This document shows, one piece after another, positions 1 through 6,334 of a stretch of DNA of 8,610 nucleotides. The stretch covers positions 1 through 8,610 of the forward strand of contig JAFGVR010000124.1 in the NCBI GenBank assembly GCA_016937915.1. The letters run 5' to 3'. The notes under the pieces are model-generated. The model worked only from the letters and a program-made list of their open reading frames with translations. It had not been told where the DNA came from and made no database searches. Source of the DNA: Campylobacterales bacterium (GTDB lineage: Bacteria; Campylobacterota; Campylobacteria; Campylobacterales; Sulfurimonadaceae). The translations under genes were made by a program, and so were the position numbers. Numbering within the stretch: position 1 is the first letter of the stretch; each line of letters begins with the position of its first letter.

Positions 1-1
1 A

Positions 2-871
2 TTTTTACTTTTTGAAAAATTATTTATGAAACTACCATCATCTCTTAGAAAAGGTTTTTTCTCCTCACTTGCATCTCTTGGCTACATATTTTCGAAAAGA
101 TATAGAGATGTGGCTTACCAAAATCTTGATTTTTTATTTGGTAACAAATTAAGTAATGATAAAAAAAAAGAGATAGTAAAGTACAGTTTTAAAAACTTGG
201 CTTTTAACTTTTTGCACCTAATAGAGATAAGACACATGAGTAAAAATGAACTTAGTAAAAAAGTAAAAGTTCAAAACATAGAAGCTGTAAAAAAAGTGCA
301 TGATGAGAGTCGTGCAGTGATATATGTAACCACCCACTACTGTTCATGGGAGCTTGGTGGCTCATCTATAGGAGCTTTTATAGAACCACTCGCAGCTGTG
401 TATAAAAAAATGAAACATCCAACTTATCAAGATTGGCTATTAGAGTCTCGCTCACACTTTGGAAACATAAACCTAGAGAAAACAAATGTTGTAAAACCTC
501 TTGTAAAACTTATAAAACAAAAATTTGCAAGTGGGATACTTATAGATACAAACATAAATGAAAAAGAGGGTTTGATAGTTGATTTTATGGGTAAAAAGAT
601 AAGACAAACATCAACTCCCGCCTATCTAGCTAGAAAATTTGATGCAGCTATAATCCCTGTAAGTATTAGAACTGATGATGAAGATAATTATACACTTATG
701 ATATTTGATGAGATAAAAGTACAAAAAACAGAAAATGCAGATGCAGATATACAAAAAGCGACACAACTTCAAGCCGACTGGCTTTCAAAACTGATAGAAG
801 ATGAACCAAAATTTTGGTTTTGGTTGCATCGTAGATTTAAAAACGACTATCCTGAAATTTATAAAAAATAA
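2..871 (+). CDS. lpxL: LpxL/HtrB-type lipid A late acyltransferase, 5' end cut by window edge
   Basis: This is an inner-membrane acyltransferase of the LpxL/LpxM (HtrB) family, which adds a secondary fatty acyl chain to the Kdo-lipid A precursor. Counting from the ATG at 26, the catalytic H-x4-E motif is THYCSWEL (H104, E109). VYKKMKHP (about 125-132) matches the family's substrate-contact block, GILIDTN (170-176) the next block, and WFWLHRRFK (264-272) the conserved C-terminal block. The ATG at 26 has no good ribosome binding site. The reading frame stays open back to position 2 and encodes FLLFEKLF before MKLPSSLRK, which fits the hydrophobic N-terminus usual in this family, so the real start is probably left of the window. 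The gene converges on dnaK, 42 bases away. Family assignment is firm. The exact acyl chain and position (LpxL or LpxM role) cannot be told. Confidence 0.85.
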   Translation, partial: FLLFEKLFMKLPSSLRKGFFSSLASLGYIFSKRYRDVAYQNLDFLFGNKLSNDKKKEIVKYSFKNLAFNFLHLIEIRHMSKNELSKKVKVQNIEAVKKVHDESRAVIYVTTHYCSWELGGSSIGAFIEPLAAVYKKMKHPTYQDWLLESRSHFGNINLEKTNVVKPLVKLIKQKFASGILIDTNINEKEGLIVDFMGKKIRQTSTPAYLARKFDAAIIPVSIRTDDEDNYTLMIFDEIKVQKTENADADIQKATQLQADWLSKLIEDEPKFWFWLHRRFKNDYPEIYKK

Positions 872-901
872 ATTTCAAATCACCTCTTTTGGTTGTTTGC
901 T

Positions 902-924
902 AGATAGAGTATATTACTCTATCT
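902..924. terminator. Perfect 10-bp hairpin between convergent lpxL-like gene and dnaK
   Basis: AGATAGAGTA at 902-911 and TACTCTATCT at 915-924 form a perfect 10-bp inverted repeat with a 3-base loop. It contains the dnaK stop codon (914-916, minus strand) and lies 31 bases after the lpxL-like stop. No U-run follows on either strand, so it is not a classic intrinsic terminator. It may protect mRNA 3' ends or help termination of both convergent genes. The structure is seen directly; its role is inferred. Confidence 0.5.
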
Positions 925-2806
925 CAGCATCGATAACATCATCGTCATCTTTTTTCTTTTTAGCGTCAGCTGAACCTTGTGGTTGCTCACCACCAGCTTG
1001 TTGTTTGTACATCTCTTCAGTCACTTTATGACTAGCTTCTGTTAAAGCTTTTAGTTTCTCTTCTATCTGCTCTTTTGTAGCATCGTTATTTTTTAGAGTA
1101 TCTTTTAGCTCAGTGATAGCATTTTCTATCTTAGCTTTTTCACTTGCATCTACTTTGTCACCCATGTCAGTCATAGTTTTTTCAACTTGAGCGATTAATG
1201 CATCAGCCTGGTTTTTAAGGTCAACTACCTCTTTTCTTTTTGCATCGGCAGCTTTGTTCTCCTCTGCATCTTGAACCATTTTGTTGATCTCTTCTTCACT
1301 TAGTCCAGATGAACCCGAAATAGTGATTTTTTGCTCTTTACCAGTACCTTTATCTTTTGCAGATACAGTTAAGATACCGTTAGCATCTATATCAAATGTA
1401 ACCTCAATTTGTGGCACACCTCTTGGAGCTGCTGGGATGTCACCTAGCTCAAACAGACCTAGAGATTTGTTATCTCTTGCGAACTCTCTCTCACCTTGAA
1501 CTACTGAGATGCTAACTGCTGGTTGGTTATCTTCCGCAGTTGAGAACACTTGAGATTTTTTCACAGGGATAGTAGTACCTTTTTCAATTATCTTAGTTGC
1601 AACACCACCTAAAGTCTCGATTCCAAGTGAAAGTGGAGTAACATCTAGTAAAAGAACATCTTTAACATCACCTCTTAAAACTCCACCTTGTATAGCAGCA
1701 CCAGCAGCAACAACTTCATCAGGGTTAACTGATTTGTTTAGTTTTTTACCATCAAAGTACTTACTTACAGCTTCTTGAGCAGCAGGTACACGAGTAGAAC
1801 CACCAACCATGATGATCTCTTTTACATCACCTTTATCAAGATCAGCCTCTTTCATAGCAGTTCTGATGTGTGAGATAGTCTCTTCGATTAGTCCAGATAT
1901 CATAGACTCAAATTTTGCACGAGTTAGTTTGATAACTAAGTGTTGAGGACCAGCTTGAGTCATAGTGATAAATGGTAAATTGATCTCAGTTTCAGTTGAA
2001 CTTGAAAGCTCTTTTTTAGCATTTTCAGCAGCATCTTTTAGTCTTTGAAGTGCCATTTTGTCATTTTTAAGATCTATTCCGTGAGTGTTTTTAAACTCTG
2101 CATTTAAAAAATCAACGATTTTGTTATCAAAGTCATCACCACCTAAAAATGCGTTACCATCAGTTGAAAGAACCTCAAAAGTACCATCAGAGATCTCTAA
2201 AGTTGTAACATCAAATGTTCCGCCCCCAAGGTCATAAACAAGTACATTCTCATCAGATTTGCTCTCTAAACCATAAGCTAGTGCAGATGCAGTTGGCTCG
2301 TTGATGATTCTTAAAACATTTAGACCTGCGATTGTTCCAGCATCTTTAGTTGCTTTTCTTTGTGCATCGTTAAAGTACGCAGGAACTGTGATAACTGCAT
2401 CAGTTACAGTTTGCCCAAGATAATTCTCTGCATCATCTTTTAGTTTGCTAAGGATTTTAGCTGAGATCTCTTGTGGAGTGTAGATAGTACCAGCTACATC
2501 AACCGCTGCCATTCCATCTTTGTCAACTATCTTATAAGTTACTTTATCATGAGCCGCTTTAGCGTTCTCTTCATTCATCATAAGACCCATGATTCTCTTA
2601 ATAGATGTGATAGTTTTCTCTGGGTTTGTGATAGCTTGACGCTTTGCAGGGTCACCAACTAAAGTCTCACCTTTATCTGTAAATGCTACAACCGATGGAG
2701 TAGTATTTTTACCCTCTGCATTTGGGATGATTTTAGCCTCACCACCTTCATATACCGCTACACAAGAGTTTGTTGTTCCTAAATCTATACCAATAACTTT
2801 ACTCAT
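914..2806 (-). CDS. dnaK: Chaperone protein DnaK (Hsp70)
   Basis: DnaK is the ATP-driven cytosolic Hsp70 chaperone that binds exposed hydrophobic peptides and works with DnaJ and GrpE. The 630 residues are full length for bacterial DnaK. The ATPase domain shows [12 protein letters not shown] (7-18), [12 protein letters not shown] (168-179), [10 protein letters not shown] (191-200, with the autophosphorylation-type threonine T197) and [10 protein letters not shown] (332-341). The linker [13 protein letters not shown] (383-395) leads into the substrate-binding domain (about 396-505). A charged helical lid follows, with the acidic tail [11 protein letters not shown]. The start ATG is preceded by AAGGA with a 7-base spacer. 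The gene lies downstream of grpE on the same strand, but 228 bases away, behind a structured leader with a terminator-like hairpin. dnaK may therefore be expressed by partial readthrough, by regulated antitermination or from a promoter close to its start. dnaJ is not in the window. Confidence 0.99.
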   Translation of the reverse strand: MSKVIGIDLGTTNSCVAVYEGGEAKIIPNAEGKNTTPSVVAFTDKGETLVGDPAKRQAITNPEKTITSIKRIMGLMMNEENAKAAHDKVTYKIVDKDGMAAVDVAGTIYTPQEISAKILSKLKDDAENYLGQTVTDAVITVPAYFNDAQRKATKDAGTIAGLNVLRIINEPTASALAYGLESKSDENVLVYDLGGGTFDVTTLEISDGTFEVLSTDGNAFLGGDDFDNKIVDFLNAEFKNTHGIDLKNDKMALQRLKDAAENAKKELSSSTETEINLPFITMTQAGPQHLVIKLTRAKFESMISGLIEETISHIRTAMKEADLDKGDVKEIIMVGGSTRVPAAQEAVSKYFDGKKLNKSVNPDEVVAAGAAIQGGVLRGDVKDVLLLDVTPLSLGIETLGGVATKIIEKGTTIPVKKSQVFSTAEDNQPAVSISVVQGEREFARDNKSLGLFELGDIPAAPRGVPQIEVTFDIDANGILTVSAKDKGTGKEQKITISGSSGLSEEEINKMVQDAEENKAADAKRKEVVDLKNQADALIAQVEKTMTDMGDKVDASEKAKIENAITELKDTLKNNDATKEQIEEKLKALTEASHKVTEEMYKQQAGGEQPQGSADAKKKKDDDDVIDAEIE

Positions 2807-2824
2807 ATTATATTCCTTAATTTG

Positions 2825-2846
2825 ATTTTATTTCATAAAATAAAAT
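2825..2846 (-). promoter_or_regulatory. AU hairpin upstream of the dnaK ribosome site, competing with the terminator stem
   Basis: In the minus-strand RNA, AUUUUAUUU (2846-2838) can pair perfectly over 9 bp with AAAUAAAAU (2833-2825) around a UAUG loop. The 5' arm is also the 3' arm of the preceding terminator-like hairpin (2838-2868), so the two structures exclude each other. The dnaK Shine-Dalgarno sequence AAGGA (2818-2814) starts six bases after the hairpin. A switch role is inferred; the overlap of arms is seen directly. Confidence 0.4.
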
Positions 2847-2868
2847 GAAGGAAACCTCCATCTTATTT
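2838..2868 (-). terminator. Intrinsic-terminator-like hairpin in the dnaK leader
   Basis: On the minus strand AAATAAGATGGAGG (2868-2855) pairs with CCTTCATTTTATTT (2851-2838) over 14 bp with a 3-base loop. Two of the pairs are G-U wobbles in minus-strand RNA and would be A-C mismatches on the plus strand, so the structure belongs to a minus-strand transcript. The 3' arm is itself U-rich, as in many AT-rich intrinsic terminators. It lies 31 bases upstream of the dnaK start, so it would end a small RNA or attenuate dnaK transcription. Confidence 0.6.
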
Positions 2869-2965
2869 GTTGTAAAAGGAACAAGTCTCTTTTACTTTCG
2901 CTAGCCGCTAAGGCACTAAAGCTAGACACTTTCGTGTCAGATTTGTATCTACTTTTTGTAAATAC
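2838..2965 (-). ncRNA. Candidate structured small RNA or dnaK leader with five consecutive hairpins
   Basis: The minus strand of the grpE-dnaK gap folds into an almost unbroken chain of hairpins. H1 is GUAUUUAC/GUAGAUAC with an A5 loop (2965-2945, 8 bp, one G-U). H2 is GACAC-GAAA-GUGUC with a GNRA tetraloop (2938-2925). H3 is CUAGC/GCUAG (2925-2901), which shares base 2925 with H2. H4 is GUAAAAG/CUUUUAC (2895-2872). H5 is the terminator-like stem (2868-2838). H1 begins at the position expected for +1 of the TATAAT box at 2977-2972. Both ends of a discrete transcript of about 128 nt are therefore suggested independently. No plausible ORF lies inside. I do not recognise a known family: it lacks the signature sequences I know for SRP RNA, tmRNA, or the preQ1, GEMM and fluoride riboswitches. 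It could be a free small RNA, an attenuator of dnaK, or both. Confidence 0.5.
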
Positions 2966-2971
2966 GCCGAA

Positions 2972-2977
2972 ATTATA
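2972..2977 (-). promoter_or_regulatory. Candidate -10 box for the dnaK leader or small RNA
   Basis: A perfect TATAAT on the minus strand sits 57 bases after the grpE stop. No good -35 hexamer lies 16-18 bases upstream, which is common for sigma-70 promoters in Campylobacterota, where the -35 element is poorly conserved. Its expected start point, near 2965, coincides with the first base of hairpin H1 of the candidate RNA. Confidence 0.55.
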
Positions 2978-2998
2978 ACGCTTTACAAAATTTATATC

Positions 2999-3014
2999 TG
3001 CCACTTAAGTGGCA
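2999..3014. repeat. Perfect 16-bp palindrome TGCCACTTAAGTGGCA after grpE
   Basis: The 16-base palindrome begins 20 bases beyond the grpE stop and lies about 34 to 49 bases upstream of the predicted start of the dnaK-leader RNA. It has no U-run, so it is a poor terminator. Its place just upstream of a -10 box that has no -35 element suits a dimeric regulator's binding site. As RNA it could fold into a 6-bp hairpin with a UUAA loop at the 3' end of the grpE message. Confidence 0.45.
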
Positions 3015-3034
3015 CTTTTAGTTTTAGTAACGGA

Positions 3035-3580
3035 TTAATTCGCCACTATAACCATAGCTTCACGAAGTGGACGCTCTTTGTATTTGTAACCTGTTTGGAA
3101 AGTTTGAACTATTTGTCCACTCTCAACAGTGTCACTATCCATGCTTTGAACTGCATTATGGATATTTGGATCAAAAGGCTCATCGTGTGAAACTCTAGTT
3201 ACCCCATGTTTTTCTAGTTGAGTTAAAAACTGCTTATGTGTTAACTCAATCCCCTCTTTTAGTTTGTCAAATAGTTCAGCTTTGTCAGCTTCACCCTCGA
3301 TTGACTTTAAAGCACCATCAAGTGCATCCATAACTGGAATCATATCTTTTGCAAATTTTTCGTTTGCATACTCAACCGCTGTGTATTTTTCTCGTTCAAG
3401 TCTTTTTTTGATATTTTCAAAATCAGCGTGAACACGAGCGTATTTATCTTTTAATTCTGTTAATTCAGTTTGTAGTAGGTCAAACTCATTTTCAACTGCC
3501 TCAGCCTCAGCTTGTGCTTCATCAGCGGTTGTTTGAGTCTCCTCTTCTTGATTTTTCAACTCTTCTTCTTTGTTAGACAT
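3035..3580 (-). CDS. grpE: GrpE, nucleotide exchange factor of DnaK
   Basis: GrpE is the homodimeric cytosolic cochaperone that releases ADP from DnaK. The 181 residues are typical in length. A glutamate-rich, probably disordered N-terminus (1-30) leads into a long helical coiled-coil segment (about 30-80) containing HADFENIKKRLEREK (51-65). The C-terminal beta domain that contacts DnaK carries the conserved GIELTHKQF (110-118), HGVTRV (125-130), FDPNIHNAV (136-144) and the closing TGYKYKERPLREAMVIV (163-179). The start ATG has AAGGAG upstream with a rather long spacer of 13 bases. The promoter is near consensus and overlapped by a HAIR-like operator, so heat-shock control through an HspR-type repressor is likely. 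The neighbour upstream is a divergent AsmA-like gene rather than hrcA. dnaK follows on the same strand. Confidence 0.98.
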   Translation of the reverse strand: MSNKEEELKNQEEETQTTADEAQAEAEAVENEFDLLQTELTELKDKYARVHADFENIKKRLEREKYTAVEYANEKFAKDMIPVMDALDGALKSIEGEADKAELFDKLKEGIELTHKQFLTQLEKHGVTRVSHDEPFDPNIHNAVQSMDSDTVESGQIVQTFQTGYKYKERPLREAMVIVAN

Positions 3581-3617
3581 AATGGTTAATTTACTCCTTT
3601 TCTAAAAAGTTGGCTGT

Positions 3618-3646
3618 ATTATACATATTGAGTGTAACAATGTCAA
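3618..3646 (-). promoter_or_regulatory. Consensus sigma-70 promoter of grpE
   Basis: On the minus strand TTGACA (3646-3641), a 17-base spacer and TATAAT (3623-3618) match the sigma-70 consensus at all 12 positions. Transcription should start near 3611, giving a 5' leader of about 30 bases to the grpE ATG. So strong a promoter is expected to need a repressor, which fits the overlapping HAIR-like operator. Confidence 0.9.
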
Positions 3647-3647
3647 G
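3627..3647. promoter_or_regulatory. HAIR-like operator (HspR type) over the grpE promoter
   Basis: ATTGAGT (3627-3633), exactly 7 bases, then TGTCAAG (3641-3647) matches the HspR inverted repeat CTTGAGT-N7-ACTCAAG at 11 of 14 defined positions with the correct spacing. The right half-site covers the -35 hexamer, whose TTGACA sequence accounts for the two mismatches in that half. Binding here would block RNA polymerase. HspR is the known repressor of grpE-dnaK in Helicobacter and Campylobacter relatives. The hspR gene is not in this window. Confidence 0.6.
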
Positions 3648-3696
3648 TGTTAATTGAGTAATTTTAATTAGGTAAGTTTAGTCTAGTTATATCAAG

Positions 3697-3724
3697 TTGT
3701 AGTAAACAGTATTTTTAGTATGAT
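3697..3724 (+). promoter_or_regulatory. Candidate promoter of the AsmA-like gene
   Basis: TTGTAG (3697-3702), a 16-base spacer and TATGAT (3719-3724) resemble a sigma-70 promoter. It would start transcription near 3731, leaving about 22 bases before the ATG at 3753. The in-frame ATG at 3720 lies inside this -10 box, which argues against its use as the start codon. Confidence 0.4.
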
Positions 3725-3752
3725 ATTATTAGAATTTATTTGGAGAAAAGCT

Positions 3753-5777
3753 ATGAAAGTTTTAGGTTGGCTTGTTGGTTTGTTGACCACATTGGTAGTT
3801 GGGGTTTATGTTTTGGCATTTACAAGTTTAGGTAACTCTATAGTAAAGCCTATAGTTGAGCAAAAGATACAAGAGGCTACAGGTATAAAAGTTAGACTTA
3901 GTGAGTTCTCTTTAGATATGAGTAACTTTTTGGTAGTTTTAGAGATTGATTCTCAAAATAGCATCGAAGCAAAAGGGAGCTACTCTATAGGGGAAAAATC
4001 TTTTGATGCTTTGTATGATGTAAAACTAAATAGACTTGAAAATCTTAGAGATTTTGCATCTGGAACTTTGATAGCTGGGAAATTTCACACAGACGGTAGT
4101 GCAAAAGGTGATATGAAGTTTATAACTATAGATGGTAAAAGTGATGTTGCATCTAGTAGCACATCTTATCATGTAGAGCTAACAGAGTTTAATCCAACAT
4201 CTATAATTGCAAAAATAGATAAAGCAAACTTAGCAGAGCTTTTAGAGATAGCTGGACAAAAAAGTTATGCAAGTGCTGATTTGGATTTGGATGTAAACTT
4301 TAAAAACATAAAACCGCATCAGCTTGATGGTGATGTTGTTTTAAAAACTTCAAACGGTTTGTTAAATACAAAAGTTATGAAAAACGACTTTAATATCACA
4401 ATACCAAAAACAGCTTTTGCGATGAATCTTGATGCGAAGCTTTTGGGTGATGATGTAAACTATAAATATGCTTTAAAATCAAACCTTGCAAACCTTACTT
4501 CAAGTGGTAAAGTTACACCAGAGCCTTTAAAAACTGATATAAAATATGGTGTAGATGTTAGTGAGCTTGCAGTTTTAAAACCTATAATTGGGACTGAACT
4601 TAGGGGTGCTTTAAAACTAAACGGTACGCTAAAAGGTACAAAAGAGAAGATGGTGGTAGATGGTTTTACAGATATTGCATCTAGTGATACTGTATTTGTA
4701 GCTACTTTAAAAGATTTTGCACCAGCAAATATAAAAGCAAAAGTAAAATCTCTAAAACTTCAAAAACTCCTTTACATGGTAAATCAACCACACTATACAG
4801 ATGGTGATTTGAATCTTGATATCGACATAGCAGACGCAAAAAGCGGTTCACTAAAGGGGAGTGTGGTTAATAGCATCTCAAATGGTTTGCTTGATTCTGC
4901 ATACTTAACTAAAGAGTATGAGTTTAAAAGTGCTATGCCAAAAACAACTTATACTCTAAAAACAGTTACAAAACTAAGCGGTGATATAGCAGATACAAAA
5001 GTAAATCTTGCATCTAATTTGGCAGATTTGGATATAAAAAGTGCTAAGTTTAACATCGCAAAAGGCTCACTTGAGAGTGATTATGAAGCTAAGATAGCTG
5101 AGCTTGAGAGATTGTACTTTGTAACAGCTCAACACATGCGTGGCGGACTTAATGTAAATGGTGAGATAAAAAAAGGTACAGATTTAGATTTTACAGCTCA
5201 TACTAAAGTAGCTGATGGTGTGATAGATGCTAAACTTCACAACGATAATTTTCATGCTGATTTAAAGGGTGTAAAAACAATAAAACTTTTAAATATGCTT
5301 ATCTATCCTGAGATATTTGATTCATCACTTGAAGCAAAAGTTGATTATAACCTTGCAAAACAAAAAGGTTTTTTTGATGGACATGTAAAAGAGGGTAAGT
5401 TTACCCAAAACTTAGCGTTTGATATGGCAAAACAGTACGCAAACATAGATATGTACAAAGAGAGTTTTGAGGGTGATGTAAATGCTGATATAAATAAAGA
5501 AAATATCTTAGCAGGTATTTATTTAGTGAGTAGAACTTCACACATCAGAACAAAAGATGCAAAGCTTAACACTAAAGAGGGGACTATAGATGCTAAGATA
5601 GATATAAATGCAAATAATAACCCTATTGGTGTAAAACTTAGTGGAAAAACTACAGCTCCAAAAGTTGAAGTAGATGCAAGTTCTATAATCAAAAATGAGG
5701 CTAAAAAAGCGATAGAGAAAAAACTAGGTGATAAACTTCCAGCAGATGTTGGAAACTTACTAAAAGGTTTTTTCTAA
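3753..5777 (+). CDS. Membrane-anchored AsmA/TamB-like repeat protein
   Basis: The predicted product is a 674-residue envelope protein with one N-terminal membrane segment (about 4-24) and a long beta-rich body facing the periplasm. The early block FTSLGNSIVKPIVEQKI (23-39), then GIKVRLSEFSLDM, resembles the N-terminus of AsmA-type proteins. The closing stretch GKTTAPKVEVDASSI (631-645) resembles their C-termini. Such proteins are thought to bridge membranes and move phospholipids or assist outer-membrane assembly. The body shows about three copies of a roughly 176-residue unit, starting near 128, 304 and 481. Copies one and two share the patterns D-[VI]-ASS, a DLDLD/DLNLD block and SNGLL (200-204 and 376-380). 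I chose the ATG at 3753, 11 codons inside the longest frame, because TGGAGA lies 7 bases upstream. The gene diverges from grpE and appears monocistronic, with a terminator 15 bases after its stop. The AsmA-like label is moderately sure; no substrate can be named. Confidence 0.75.
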   Translation: MKVLGWLVGLLTTLVVGVYVLAFTSLGNSIVKPIVEQKIQEATGIKVRLSEFSLDMSNFLVVLEIDSQNSIEAKGSYSIGEKSFDALYDVKLNRLENLRDFASGTLIAGKFHTDGSAKGDMKFITIDGKSDVASSSTSYHVELTEFNPTSIIAKIDKANLAELLEIAGQKSYASADLDLDVNFKNIKPHQLDGDVVLKTSNGLLNTKVMKNDFNITIPKTAFAMNLDAKLLGDDVNYKYALKSNLANLTSSGKVTPEPLKTDIKYGVDVSELAVLKPIIGTELRGALKLNGTLKGTKEKMVVDGFTDIASSDTVFVATLKDFAPANIKAKVKSLKLQKLLYMVNQPHYTDGDLNLDIDIADAKSGSLKGSVVNSISNGLLDSAYLTKEYEFKSAMPKTTYTLKTVTKLSGDIADTKVNLASNLADLDIKSAKFNIAKGSLESDYEAKIAELERLYFVTAQHMRGGLNVNGEIKKGTDLDFTAHTKVADGVIDAKLHNDNFHADLKGVKTIKLLNMLIYPEIFDSSLEAKVDYNLAKQKGFFDGHVKEGKFTQNLAFDMAKQYANIDMYKESFEGDVNADINKENILAGIYLVSRTSHIRTKDAKLNTKEGTIDAKIDINANNNPIGVKLSGKTTAPKVEVDASSIIKNEAKKAIEKKLGDKLPADVGNLLKGFF

Positions 5778-5792
5778 ATCTGCAAAAAAATG

Positions 5793-5810
5793 ACTCCCTA
5801 AAAAGGGAGT
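5793..5810. terminator. Bidirectional intrinsic terminator
   Basis: ACTCCCT (5793-5799) and AGGGAGT (5804-5810) form a perfect 7-bp stem with an A4 loop. On the minus strand a run of seven U follows two bases after the stem. On the plus strand the stem runs into a short U-run ending at 5813. It serves the AsmA-like gene on the plus strand and the metallopeptidase gene on the minus strand. The last four sense codons and stop of the metallopeptidase gene lie within or at the stem. Confidence 0.85.
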
Positions 5811-6286
5811 TTTCCTAAAATTACATCATCTCTATCAACATACTGGGAACAGTTGATGCCACCTAGTTTGTTACAGGTCTCTAACCAAAGTTTTGAGTGA
5901 CCTTTTTTCTCCTCATAAAGATGCCCCATTTTAAACATCAAAGCATGAGCGTACTCATGAGCTATCACGCTATCTACCATGTAGTCCATGCTCTCTTTCA
6001 TAACTTTTTTATTTAGATATATCTTTATATCTCCGTTTTTGTAGCTAGTAACTCCATAAAGTCTACCTTGAAACTTGTCTGTTATTATGATTGGAAATTT
6101 ATGAGTAAATCCGTAGTTTTTTTGCATTAGATCTAAAATCTCCATCTCTTTTTGAGTTATACGCTTTTTGTAGCTTTGAGGGATCTCATTGTGTTTGAAC
6201 TGGTAGTCATCATAATAGTTTTTAGCAAGTATAAAAACAGCTATGAGTATAGTGGCTAAAAATATATGTTCTAATCTTTTTTTCAA
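5798..6286 (-). CDS. Membrane-anchored SprT-like zinc metallopeptidase
   Basis: This small protein of 162 residues has a hydrophobic N-terminal anchor (about 7-21) followed by a SprT-like gluzincin domain. The zinc site HEYAH lies at 110-114 (H110 and H114 as ligands, E111 as the base), with a likely third ligand H130 in KKGHSKLW (127-134), the spacing seen in SprT/WSS1-type peptidases. YVDRDDV closes the domain. Its substrate is unknown. The anchor suggests it acts at the outer face of the inner membrane, unlike cytosolic SprT. The start is the TTG at 6286, since AAGGA lies 7 bases upstream and the next methionine (M48) would remove the anchor. It is monocistronic, divergent from the arsenic operon, and shares the 88-base gap containing the ArsR-type operator. 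A possible -10 box, GATAAT, lies at 6314-6309. Confidence 0.8.
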   Translation of the reverse strand: MKKRLEHIFLATILIAVFILAKNYYDDYQFKHNEIPQSYKKRITQKEMEILDLMQKNYGFTHKFPIIITDKFQGRLYGVTSYKNGDIKIYLNKKVMKESMDYMVDSVIAHEYAHALMFKMGHLYEEKKGHSKLWLETCNKLGGINCSQYVDRDDVILGKLPF

Positions 6287-6303
6287 AATGTGATCCTTTT
6301 ATC

Positions 6304-6331
6304 TTGTTATTATCTCAAAAAAGTGTAAAAT
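6304..6331 (+). promoter_or_regulatory. Candidate promoter of the ars operon
   Basis: TTGTTA (6304-6309), a 16-base spacer and TAAAAT (6326-6331) make a plausible sigma-70 promoter, with transcription starting near 6338. The ArsR-type operator would then cover the start point. A second candidate -10 box, TATATT at 6352-6357, would start too close to the arsB ribosome site and is less likely. Confidence 0.45.
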
Positions 6332-6334
6332 AAC

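Noticed and set aside
26..28. ATG at 26 as the true start of the acyltransferase
   Set aside because: No ribosome site precedes it, and the open upstream frame encodes residues expected of the family's N-terminus.
801..1031. Plus-strand ORF across the end of the acyltransferase and the dnaK 3' end
   Set aside because: Mostly antisense to dnaK; low-complexity serine-rich product without a family or ribosome site.
1281..1499. Plus-strand ORF inside dnaK (a similar one at 2471-2662)
   Set aside because: Antisense shadows of the strongly conserved dnaK frame.
2817..2861. Minus-strand 14-codon ORF starting in the terminator stem before dnaK
   Set aside because: No ribosome site upstream and its start is buried in the 14-bp stem; it is better explained as structured RNA.
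3009..3026. Sigma-54 promoter suggested by TGGCAC
   Set aside because: No TTGC-type -12 element at the required spacing on either strand.
3627..3653. CIRCE element at the grpE promoter
   Set aside because: Only one half resembles TTAGCACTC and the second half is in direct, not inverted, orientation. The HAIR-like match is better.
3720..3752. ATG at 3720 as the start of the AsmA-like gene
   Set aside because: It lies inside a candidate -10 box and has no ribosome site. The ATG at 3753 has TGGAGA at good spacing and begins directly before the membrane anchor.
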